Below, one piece after another: positions 1 to 5,272 of a stretch of 5,272 bases of DNA; position 1 is the first letter of the stretch, and every line of letters begins with the position of its first letter. The notes below the pieces were generated by a model. That model saw nothing but the letters and a program-made list of their open reading frames with translations, did no database searches and was not told where the DNA came from. The stretch is taken from the NCBI GenBank assembly GCA_947258835.1, contig CAMYJY010000160.1:1-5272 (forward strand). Reading direction: 5' to 3'. Source of the stretch: an uncultured Pirellulales bacterium. GTDB lineage: Bacteria > Planctomycetota > Planctomycetia > Pirellulales > Lacipirellulaceae. The position numbers and the translations under genes were made by a program.

Positions 1-1
1 G

Positions 2-3000
2 CGTGGGTGGTCGCGGCCGGGGGCTGACGGTGATTTCCTGGGTGGCAATCCGCGGGCGGTTGCGGGCTAGGCCAATGGCCTTCAGCTGGTAGGTGCCCAC
101 CATGACCTGATCAAACCGAAATTCCCCTTGGTCGTTGGTTTGAGTCGGTGGCGGGGGCTCGGCAGGTGGCGGTGCCGGGGGCTCGTCTGCATCCGGGGCT
201 GGTAGGGGCGGTTCGGGAGGGGTGAGCGTGACCTCAGCCGCGGCGAGCGGCCGTCCGGCATAGAAAACGATGCCCGTCACCGCATTGGTTTTTTTCTCGT
301 CCGCATCTTGCTGGCCTGCAGGAAGCAAGGTTACTGGTACTCGGCGGTAGCGGCCCGCATTGTCCACCGCGTCCGTGGCCCGCACCAGGATCGTGTGCGG
401 GCCCGGTGTGAGGCCTGACGTGTCCAGCTCGGCGACCCACTTTTGACGTGCCTGGAGCTCGGCGGTTGCCGGTGGAGTCTCCCCACCAAACTCCCCTGTC
501 CCCTGGGTGTCAAAGCCAACTTCCACGCGGTCCACGCCGCTGAGGCCTGCATCTGAGGCCCACATCTCAACGGCCAACTTGGACTCCAGCTCCACTTCTC
601 GGTCACTGCCCAGTTCCACGTAGTCCACCGTCGGTCCGCTGCCGTCCAACACGATCTCGACCGGCCGGCTCCAGACGCTCGTGGAGCCCATCACCAGTTG
701 GCCCAGGAGATTCGCCCGCAGATCACGCAGGCCGACCACCGGGAGCTCCAGTTGAAAATCGCCGACCCGATTATGCAACACAAAATATCCCCGCGGCCCC
801 CAGGGGCCCAGGCGGATTTCCACTTGGCGGTCCGAGAAGACATCCACGGACGGCTCGTTGCGGAGCTCCCGATCGCGATCCGTGTCGATCCCCAGGCGGA
901 CGTAGTCGCGATTGCCACGGTGCGGGAAAGCGCCCTCGGCCGCATCGACTTGCAAGCCGACGGTAATGGTCTCGGTCGGGGCAGCGAAGGCCGCTTGTGG
1001 CTCCGGCTGGACGAGGCGAATGGCCGCCAGATCCGTTGCCGGCCGGACGTCGGGGAGATGGGTCGTGCAGGGAATCCGAAAGATAAACGCGCGGGGGTAG
1101 TCGTCGACGCTGATGGCGGCCGTCACCTGGCGCTGTTCCACCAGCGGCACGGCCGCACTCATCTTCGCGGTGTAGCTCGGCGGAGCGAGCTGTGTTTCCA
1201 GGCGGATGTTGGTGTCGGGATGCGCGCCGCCGGTCAACTCACAAACCACCTGCAGGCCGGCGGCGGGGACCATGTCTTCATCGAGCGCGGCAACCTCAAT
1301 CTCCACCCGTTCCAAGCTGGCGTTGTAACCGGCCCGCGCGGTGAGAAAGCGCTGGGGTCGCTGGGGCGCGAAATCAATGCGACGGAAGGTTTTGGCCTGC
1401 GTTTCCTGATCCGTCAGCACGACCACCAAGCCGTGCCGCACGACCTCGGGTTCTCCGGCCGGCGCGTCTTCCGCGGGCGCGGGAAACTGCAGTGGATAAG
1501 GCCGGTTGTCGGGGGGCAGTTCCAGGGGGACACTTTTACCACCGCCCAACTGGCGGAGGGGCCGCAAGCGATCCAGCACCAACTCGGCTGCCGCTCCGCG
1601 CAGGCTACCCCGGGGTAAGCGCATGTCCGCTTTATTTTCCAAGGCGAACAGTTCGGCCACCAAGCGCTGCTTGACCGAGGTCAGATTCACCAAGCGGAAG
1701 CGGAGGCGATCCGAGCGGTTGGGCAGGGGATGCAGCAGCACCCCTTCCTCGGTGGGGGTCCAGATGTCGCCGTCCACCTCCAAACGTATCGGTTCTCGGC
1801 CGGGCAGGACCACGGCGGTCGTATGCCGGACATATGTCGTACCGCTAATGGCCTTGATGATGATGTTGGTGCCGGCATTGTTGTTGTTCAGCTTTTTTAC
1901 CCGTAGTGGAATGCGGACCGTTTCTCCGGGGTCCAGTTCGAAGGTGGGCACGGCAGCATGGGCATCGGGACGGAGGGGATAAACCTCCCCCCTGCCCTGT
2001 CGCGGCTGCCCTAGCGTTTTTGTTCCCGGACCCTCTGCAGCCGCCAGGCTTCCCGGCGCGCCCGGTGCGGGCTGGTGTTCTCGGTAAATTCGCTGGTCGG
2101 CGGCGTGCTCGATTTCCAGCAGGCTGTGGTCGTATTCGAGGAGCAGCCAGGCAGGTGCCTGGGACTGACCACCGCGGGTGAGTGTGATGTCCAATTGTCT
2201 TTCGTTGACTGTTGCTAACGAGATGGCCTCTGGGCCGGCCAGGCTCAGTTCCACTGCTTTGGCCAAGGGCACCCGAGGTTGGCGAGGGAGTTGCAGTGCC
2301 AGCTTGCGGTAGTGTTCGCCCGCCAACTCTAGGAATTCTCGCTCGGGGCGCCGCGCGTCGTCCTCTGCCTGCCGGAAGCGATGCCGGTGCCAAGTCAGCA
2401 GGTCGAACCAGGCGGCCTGCCGGAGCACCAGGTCGAAATCGAAATCACGCAGCACGTCTCGTCCATCCACCAAGGCCAGATCGGCGGCGGCCTGCCGGAG
2501 TTGCAGTAGGCGCGCGGGACGGGTGGCGGGGTCGGTCAGGTCGCCCACGGTGCGGAATGTCTCGCCAATCCAATTCGGCAATTTGCCATAAAAGCGACGG
2601 GCCTTGTCCCGGGTTTCGGCCATTTTTTCCCAGCCGCGAAGCGCCTCGGAGGCAGAGTCGGCGTTGTTTTCCTGCTGCGCGCCGGCACTATCAGCGTCCG
2701 CTCCAGCGACCAACGGGAGCGGGCCACTATCATCCGAGCGGTAGCTTGCATTGTCCGGCGGCACTGCCGCCTTTGCCGCCCCTGCCGCCCCGTGTTGGAT
2801 AAATTCCAGCCACATGTCTACCGAGTCTTCACCCTCCAGCTGCACAAACCAGCTGCATTCGGCCAAGGCCACTTCCAGCTCCAAGTCAGCTCGGGCCTGC
2901 CGGGCCTGTTGCTGGCTAATGCGTTGGGGTTTTATAACCTGCATGGTAGGCGCCATGACTGGAAAGGATCTGGCGAATTTCACGTCGCGGGGCACCTGCA

Positions 3001-5272
3001 GGCGGAGGAGCTGGGCTCGGACTTGGGCGGTGGGCAAGGTGCCTTGCAAGAGCAGGTCGGCCCGCCAGCCATCTACCGCGGCATCACTGGTTAGGATCTC
3101 AGCCAACTCCGTTTCCGCCAGCGAGGTCTCGATGTGCTGCACCAGGTTGTGGACTCGGATGGCTGCCCGCTCCACGGTTGCCACGTCATGGTCGGTGGCG
3201 GCCAGGGCCTGTCCGAGGGCCTGGCAGCCGGCAAAGAGCTGCAGCAACTCGGCCCGCTGTGGGTGTGCATCGTCTTGTCTGCTCAGATGGTGCCAGCGGA
3301 GATACTCGCGACAGTTCAGCAGCGTCCGCCTCCGTAACCGCCGTGCACGGCGGACCGTGGTCAGCTGCTGTTCCGCGAGCTGGTATCGTGCGGCGGCCTG
3401 CTGGAATTCCTGCCGGGACCGTACTGACCAATCCGCGGCGGCTCGATCCAGGAGCAGGCGTTCGGCGCGGTGACGATGTTGATCGCCCTGCTCGATCACG
3501 GTCCGGGCCCAACCCGCAGCAGCGTAGGGGGAGGCGGCCACCCGCTCGGCCTGGCGAATCACTTGCAGCGCCTGGCGGGCTGCGGGCCAATCAATCGTGG
3601 CCCGAGGGAAAACTTCCTGCAGTAGCAGGAACTCGACGTACGGTCGCTCCGCCAGTTGGGGGTGCTGCTCCAGCCATTCTTGCAGGTCCTTGCTGGCATC
3701 GCTGCGGAGTGCCGCATCGAGTGCGGCGGTGGCCTCCAGCAGGGGGGCGGTGGTTTTCAGCCGCCGCACCAGCCGCTCGGCCAGTGCCAGCGAGTGCACC
3801 TGGCTGGGGTCCAAGAAGCTACGGGGTCTGATCCGCCAGAGACGGGCCAGCACGCTGTCGTCGTAGTCGGCCGTCGTTGGCAGGGGCAGCCTTTCCGCGA
3901 TGACCTGCAGGGTTTGCTGGTTATTCCGGAGGGCATCGGCCAGCTGGCGTTGATCGGTAATGGCGCCGGCCCGATGCAGTTGTTCGTACCACTGCAGCTG
4001 GTGCCGCCATTGCCGCCACAAATGGGGCGCGTAATCGGCCGGGTTCTGCTCGGTTCGTTGGGCAATGGTATCTGTCAGACGCCAGCTTTCCACCAAGAGT
4101 CGCGAGACGTCCGCGAAGCTGCCTGGTGTGGTTGGCGGCAGTTGGTCGTCCGCGGAGCCGTCTGCTGGGGAATCGTCTGGGCCATCAGGACCTGCTGCCT
4201 GACTATCAGCCGGGCCCGCTGCGTCTGACGGCGGTGAGATTTGGTTGGAGTCCTCTGTTTCGTCGCCGTCCTCGGCGGGCGTCTCGGGAGTCGACTGTGC
4301 CTCTCCCTCCCCTGCGGCCTGCCGTGTGCGGGGCGAACTATTGGCCGGGGGCGTGTAACCCGGTGCCAGCGGGCTACCGGACGTCTGCGTAAAACCCGAA
4401 GCGTACGGGGCGACCCGTTGGGCGATTTCCACGGCTGCGCGGGGGTGCTGCGCGGCGGCCACATCGTCGGCCAGAGAGGTCATGGCGGCATCTGCGGAAA
4501 ATCCGCGGGTGGAAAGCAGCGGAGAGGTCACGCGTCCGGCCGGGGCCGCATCTTGCCCCGCGGCATGCAGCAAGAGTGGCGTTTGGGTTCGCTGGCCGTC
4601 GGAGTGTTTTCGGGCCCAGCGCACCACATTCTCGCGGGTAAAGTGGTAGGCCTCATCCAGGCCAATGACGCCGTCCTGGTCGGCATCCGCCGCCCCCCGC
4701 AGGGCCCGGCTAAAAAAGTAGCCGAACACCGATTGGCCCAGGGCCGGGGACACGTGGGACCGCTCGTAGGCCGAGCAGGACGTCAGGACCCACAGTTGTG
4801 GGTCGTTGATGGCCTGGACCTCTTCCTCCAGACGCCGCAGCACGTCGTTGCCCACCAGGCCCCAGCGGGGTTCGTAGTCGACGCGGCCCGTATCCAGCAC
4901 GAGTAGCTTGGTGGCTACGGGGAGACGACTCATCCGCTGCAAGAGTCGCGCGCAGGGATACGAACCTTGTTCCGTTTGGGAGGGCTCAAAATTACCGGTC
5001 AGCAGCCGCGACTGCTGGTCTTCCACCAGGCTATGGGCGGTGAGGCAAATCAGCACGGCATCTTCTCGGCGGAGCGGAATGGCCGCCAGGGCGTCCAGCT
5101 GTTGGTCCACGTCCTGGGCCGTTTGGATGTTCACGAAACGGATTGCCCTGCCCTGTTCTCCCTGCCGCGCTAGCGCGTCCTCGATCGGCAGCAGCGCGGC
5201 AAAATCTTCGACCGTATAGGCCAGCGGCGCTGCGCCCTGGGGTTGGTACTGGCCTGCGGTCAGATAGACCAC
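2..5272 (-). CDS. Giant multidomain protein: caspase-like head, helical middle, Ig-like/CarboxypepD_reg tail (partial, both ends missing)
   Basis: A single minus-strand frame is open for 1757 codons across the whole window, with no in-frame stop (checked codon by codon). It runs off both edges, so the true start and stop are unseen and the full protein exceeds 1757 residues. Order of parts: caspase-like domain (1-240), acidic linker (241-384), long helical region (385-757), short strand-rich segment (758-837), second acidic linker (838-877), second helical block (878-997), then beta-sandwich and Ig-like modules (about 1003-1655) and a CarboxypepD_reg/CnaB-like domain (about 1664-1750). No transmembrane segment is visible. 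Only eight cysteines occur (76, 107, 166, 654, 683, 806, 1344, 1402). The Ig-like and CnaB-like tail suggests an extracytoplasmic protein, but no signal peptide is in view. The specific function is unknown. That this is a real gene is near certain; the role as a caspase-like scaffold is inference. Confidence 0.95.
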   Translation of the reverse strand, partial: MVYLTAGQYQPQGAAPLAYTVEDFAALLPIEDALARQGEQGRAIRFVNIQTAQDVDQQLDALAAIPLRREDAVLICLTAHSLVEDQQSRLLTGNFEPSQTEQGSYPCARLLQRMSRLPVATKLLVLDTGRVDYEPRWGLVGNDVLRRLEEEVQAINDPQLWVLTSCSAYERSHVSPALGQSVFGYFFSRALRGAADADQDGVIGLDEAYHFTRENVVRWARKHSDGQRTQTPLLLHAAGQDAAPAGRVTSPLLSTRGFSADAAMTSLADDVAAAQHPRAAVEIAQRVAPYASGFTQTSGSPLAPGYTPPANSSPRTRQAAGEGEAQSTPETPAEDGDETEDSNQISPPSDAAGPADSQAAGPDGPDDSPADGSADDQLPPTTPGSFADVSRLLVESWRLTDTIAQRTEQNPADYAPHLWRQWRHQLQWYEQLHRAGAITDQRQLADALRNNQQTLQVIAERLPLPTTADYDDSVLARLWRIRPRSFLDPSQVHSLALAERLVRRLKTTAPLLEATAALDAALRSDASKDLQEWLEQHPQLAERPYVEFLLLQEVFPRATIDWPAARQALQVIRQAERVAASPYAAAGWARTVIEQGDQHRHRAERLLLDRAAADWSVRSRQEFQQAAARYQLAEQQLTTVRRARRLRRRTLLNCREYLRWHHLSRQDDAHPQRAELLQLFAGCQALGQALAATDHDVATVERAAIRVHNLVQHIETSLAETELAEILTSDAAVDGWRADLLLQGTLPTAQVRAQLLRLQVPRDVKFARSFPVMAPTMQVIKPQRISQQQARQARADLELEVALAECSWFVQLEGEDSVDMWLEFIQHGAAGAAKAAVPPDNASYRSDDSGPLPLVAGADADSAGAQQENNADSASEALRGWEKMAETRDKARRFYGKLPNWIGETFRTVGDLTDPATRPARLLQLRQAAADLALVDGRDVLRDFDFDLVLRQAAWFDLLTWHRHRFRQAEDDARRPEREFLELAGEHYRKLALQLPRQPRVPLAKAVELSLAGPEAISLATVNERQLDITLTRGGQSQAPAWLLLEYDHSLLEIEHAADQRIYREHQPAPGAPGSLAAAEGPGTKTLGQPRQGRGEVYPLRPDAHAAVPTFELDPGETVRIPLRVKKLNNNNAGTNIIIKAISGTTYVRHTTAVVLPGREPIRLEVDGDIWTPTEEGVLLHPLPNRSDRLRFRLVNLTSVKQRLVAELFALENKADMRLPRGSLRGAAAELVLDRLRPLRQLGGGKSVPLELPPDNRPYPLQFPAPAEDAPAGEPEVVRHGLVVVLTDQETQAKTFRRIDFAPQRPQRFLTARAGYNASLERVEIEVAALDEDMVPAAGLQVVCELTGGAHPDTNIRLETQLAPPSYTAKMSAAVPLVEQRQVTAAISVDDYPRAFIFRIPCTTHLPDVRPATDLAAIRLVQPEPQAAFAAPTETITVGLQVDAAEGAFPHRGNRDYVRLGIDTDRDRELRNEPSVDVFSDRQVEIRLGPWGPRGYFVLHNRVGDFQLELPVVGLRDLRANLLGQLVMGSTSVWSRPVEIVLDGSGPTVDYVELGSDREVELESKLAVEMWASDAGLSGVDRVEVGFDTQGTGEFGGETPPATAELQARQKWVAELDTSGLTPGPHTILVRATDAVDNAGRYRRVPVTLLPAGQQDADEKKTNAVTGIVFYAGRPLAAAEVTLTPPEPPLPAPDADEPPAPPPAEPPPPTQTNDQGEFRFDQVMVGTYQLKAIGLARNRPRIATQEITVSPRPRPPT
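23..283 (-). other. CarboxypepD_reg / CnaB-like beta domain with a proline-rich insertion (residues about 1664-1750)
   Basis: The start 'VTGIVFYAGRPLAAAEVTL' (1665-1683) fits the 'v-G-V---g-pl-gA-Vtl' opening of carboxypeptidase-regulatory-like and SdrB/CnaB-type domains. The 'TNDQGEFRFDQVMVGTYQL' part (1712-1730) fits the 'T-d-GeF-f-~v--G-Y-l' core. The strands 'LKAIGLAR' and 'ATQEITVS' complete the fold. Between the first and second parts lies a Pro/Glu/Ala insertion (residues 1684-1711). Such domains bind or brace partners at the cell surface and are not enzymes. The protein continues past the window edge at 'SPRPRPPT', so more C-terminal domains may exist. Confidence 0.8.
137..223 (-). 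repeat. Proline-rich low-complexity insertion (residues 1684-1712)
   Basis: Of 29 residues more than half are proline, in the runs 'TPPEPPLPAP', 'PPAPPPAEPPPP' and neighbours, interspersed with Asp, Glu and Ala. On the plus strand this shows as a G-rich tract with cgg/tgg/ggg triplets. It interrupts a CarboxypepD_reg-like fold in the loop after its first long strand pair and is probably an exposed flexible loop. Confidence 0.8.
308..661 (-). other. Bacterial Ig-like domain (residues about 1538-1655)
   Basis: The domain opens 'VEIVLDGSGPTVDYVELG' (1538-1555), close to the 'v-v-vD-tgPtv--v' opening of many bacterial Ig-like repeats. It continues with 'KLAVEMWASDAGLSGVDRVE' (1565-1584), which resembles the 'v-a-DagSGv--V' strand. 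It closes with 'LTPGPHTILVRATDAVDNAG' (1621-1640), the classic 'l-pG-Htl-vrAtDaaGN-G' ending. Domains of this kind are common in secreted and surface proteins and usually serve as stalk or binding modules. Confidence 0.75.
662..1441 (-). other. Further beta-rich modules (residues about 1278-1537)
   Basis: Strand-like runs continue: 'GLVVVLTDQETQ' (1281-1292), 'LERVEIEVAALDED' (1320-1333), 'GLQVVCELTGG' (1339-1349), 'QVTAAISVDDYPRAFIFRI' (1382-1400), 'ETITVGLQVDAAEG' (1434-1447), 'RQVEIRLGPWGPRGYFVL' (1482-1499) and 'GDFQLELPVVGLRDL' (1504-1518). A carboxylate-rich stretch, DTDRDRE (1463-1469), sits between strands and might bind a metal. These are probably two Ig-like sandwiches. The family is uncertain. 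Confidence 0.5.
1583..2266 (-). other. Ig-like beta-sandwich region (residues about 1003-1230)
   Basis: From residue 1003 the pattern switches to short alternating hydrophobic strands: 'AKAVELSLAGP' (1004-1014), 'RQLDITLTRGG' (1025-1035), 'APAWLLLEYDHSLLEIE' (1039-1055), then a loop rich in Pro/Gly/Gln (1066-1096). Next come 'FELDPGETVRIPLRV' (1112-1126), 'TNIIIKAISG' (1135-1144), 'EPIRLEVDGD' (1160-1169) and 'DRLRFRLVNLTSVKQRLVAELF' in two adjoining strands (1188-1209). The 'ldPGetv-iplrV' element is typical of bacterial Ig-like or CARDB-type beta-sandwich domains. There is probably more than one such domain here. The exact family cannot be assigned by eye. Confidence 0.55.
2282..2641 (-). 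other. Second alpha-helical block (residues 878-997)
   Basis: The block runs 'LRGWEKMAETRDKARRFYGK' (878-897), 'NWIGETFRTVGDL' (900-912), 'ARLLQLRQAAADLALVDG' (920-937), 'LRQAAWFDLLTWHRHRFRQ' (951-969) and 'REFLELAGEHYRKLALQLP' (978-996). It is a set of charged, amphipathic helices rich in aromatic residues and free of strand-like runs. It ends just before the beta-rich half of the protein begins. No recognised family; the similar style to residues 385-757 suggests the two may form one larger helical unit split by the strand-rich segment and linker. Confidence 0.55.
2642..2761 (-). other. Second acidic Ser/Asp/Ala linker (residues 838-877)
   Basis: The 40 residues are low in hydrophobics and rich in D, S, A, N and Q ('NASYRSDDSGPL', 'DADSAGAQQENNADSASE'). 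Their composition resembles the linker after the caspase-like domain. It probably marks a flexible joint before the next helical block. Confidence 0.6.
2762..3001 (-). other. Short strand-rich segment between the helical blocks (residues 758-837)
   Basis: This stretch alternates hydrophobic residues in a way that suggests beta strands: 'RDVKFARSFPVMAPTMQVI' (762-780), then a short Gln/Arg helix, then 'ADLELEVALAECSWFVQLEG' (795-814) and 'SVDMWLEFIQHG' (817-828). It ends in an Ala/Gly-rich run. It could be a small beta module inserted between the helical regions. No family is recognised. Confidence 0.4.
3002..4120 (-). other. Long alpha-helical region of unknown family (residues 385-757)
   Basis: About 370 residues lack obvious beta strands and are rich in Leu, Ala, Arg, Gln and Glu with heptad-like spacing. 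Examples are 'SRLLVESWRLTDTIAQR' (390-406), 'SRQEFQQAAARYQLAEQQL' (619-637), followed by a very basic run 'VRRARRLRRRTLL' (640-652), and 'AAIRVHNLVQHIETSLAE' (703-720). Short Pro/Asp-containing turns ('PQLAERPYVE', 'DWPAARQAL') separate helices in a way that could be helical repeats (TPR-like arrays are one option), but I cannot find a consistent repeat unit or a diagnostic motif. I do not recognise the family. It follows the caspase-like domain through an acidic linker and may act as a spacer, an oligomerisation element or a binding platform. Confidence 0.6.
4121..4552 (-). other. Long acidic, Pro/Ala/Ser-rich linker (residues 241-384)
   Basis: After the last strand of the caspase-like domain the composition changes. 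About residues 300-384 are dominated by P, A, G, S, D, E, T and Q, for example 'STPETPAEDGDETEDSNQ' (327-344) and 'GPDGPDDSPADGSADD' (361-376). Hydrophobic residues are nearly absent there. The first part (241-295) keeps some helical character ('AAMTSLADDVAAAQ'). This looks like a disordered, strongly negative tether between the head and the helical region. The frame stays open and nothing suggests a frameshift. Confidence 0.75.
4553..5272 (-). other. Caspase-like (peptidase C14 fold) domain, residues 1-240, apparently lacking the catalytic Cys
   Basis: The segment follows the usual order of bacterial caspase-family domains. It has an opening strand with 'APLAYTVEDFAAL' (residues 15-27), resembling the 'pLp-t-eDa--L' start. 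The strand 'DAVLICLTAHSLV' follows (71-83), where H80 sits in the place of the usual GHG histidine. The strand 'KLLVLDTGR' (122-130) matches the 'llvlDaCHSG' strand. 'LWVLTSCSAYERS' (160-172) matches the 'vlTas---e-S' strand. 'GQSVFGYFFSRALRGAAD' (179-196) matches the 'hGvFTyyLl-gLrG-AD' helix, and the final strand is 'QTPLLLHA' (230-237). In active relatives a Cys follows D-x in the llvlD motif; here it is G129. H80 is present but its neighbours are A and S rather than two glycines. The domain may therefore be a pseudo-protease, or it may use another nucleophile. The fold assignment is fairly sure, the loss of activity less so. The extreme N-terminus of the domain may be cut by the window edge. 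Confidence 0.82.
4652..4687 (-). other. EF-hand-type calcium-binding loop (residues 196-207)
   Basis: Residues 196-207 read DADQDGVIGLDE and fit the canonical 12-residue loop: Asp at positions 1, 3 and 5, Gly at 6, Ile at 8 and Glu at 12. It directly follows the 'LRGAAD' helix of the caspase-like domain, where many bacterial caspase-family proteins carry a similar 'AD-DgDG-v---El' turn. The loop is complete and should be able to bind calcium, but only one is seen, whereas EF-hands normally pair. Confidence 0.75.

Noticed and set aside
698..1618. A 306-codon plus-strand open frame
   Set aside because: It lies fully antisense to the Ig-like part of the giant gene. Its product is rich in Gly, Arg, Gln and His without any domain pattern, as expected for the mirror of a GC-rich coding frame.
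1621..1623. An internal Met codon region (residue 1217, about bases 1622-1624) as a separate gene start
   Set aside because: The frame runs straight through with no stop upstream and the surrounding residues continue a beta-rich segment. There is no sign of a gene boundary.
1845..2393. A 182-codon minus-strand open frame
   Set aside because: It is on the same strand as the giant gene but in a different frame. Its product is Arg/Pro/Gly-rich low complexity and overlaps well-formed beta strands in the main frame.
2411..2503. A 15-base sequence (ggcggcctgccggag) occurring twice, near 2411 and 2489
   Set aside because: Both copies encode LRQAA in helices of the same protein. This is explained by amino-acid composition and codon bias, not by a mobile or regulatory repeat.
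2751..3473. A 240-codon plus-strand open frame rich in Ser, Arg, Cys and Ala
   Set aside because: Its composition (many Cys and Arg, repeated Ser) is typical of an out-of-frame shadow, and the minus-strand frame through the same bases is continuous helical protein.
4775..4777. Cys166 in LTSCSAYERS as the catalytic cysteine of the caspase-like domain
   Set aside because: This strand matches the one after the nucleophile strand in C14 proteins. The nucleophile belongs after the llvlD strand at 122-127, so Cys166 is one strand too late by sequence order, though only a structure can exclude it.
4241..4906. A 221-codon plus-strand open frame
   Set aside because: It is antisense to the caspase-like domain and linker. 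The product is Gly/Arg/His-rich with no recognisable motif, while the minus strand gives a coherent fold.
1..5272. Promoters, terminators, RNA genes, CRISPR or insertion sequences
   Set aside because: The whole window is coding in one frame. I saw no tRNA-like cloverleaf, direct-repeat array, inverted-repeat ends or hairpin plus T-run standing outside the coding sequence.

Overview
The window lies entirely inside one very large protein-coding gene on the minus strand. Read from position 5272 down to position 2, one frame stays open for 1757 codons with no stop. I checked it codon by codon, line by line. It has no credible start and no stop inside the window, so the gene extends beyond both edges. 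There is no intergenic space, RNA gene, mobile element, repeat array or CRISPR here, and every other open frame is an overprint of this gene.

Layout in protein order (residues numbered from 1 at base 5272): residues 1-240 are a caspase/metacaspase-like (peptidase C14 fold) domain. Its histidine motif is recognisable, the position expected for the catalytic cysteine is glycine, and an EF-hand-type calcium loop sits near its end. Residues 241-384 are a long acidic, Pro/Ala/Ser-rich linker. Residues 385-757 are almost all helix, rich in Arg, Gln, Leu and Ala, with no family I can name. Residues 758-837 look strand-rich. Residues 838-877 are a second acidic linker, and residues 878-997 are a second helical block. 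From about residue 1000 onward the protein is beta-rich: an Ig-like beta-sandwich region (about 1003-1230), more beta modules (about 1278-1537), a clear bacterial Ig-like domain (about 1538-1655), and a carboxypeptidase-regulatory-like (CnaB/SdrB-type) fold interrupted by a proline-rich insertion (about 1664-1750).

The high GC content, the caspase-like domain with an 'AD-x-DxDG' EF-hand tail, giant multidomain proteins and the Ig/CarboxypepD_reg modules together suggest Planctomycetota. That assignment is inference from style, not from a marker gene. A reasonable working picture is a large scaffold, probably extracytoplasmic, in which a caspase-like (possibly pseudo-protease) head is joined through helical segments to a stalk of adhesion-type beta domains. 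Neither the signal peptide nor any anchor can be seen, because both termini are outside the window.
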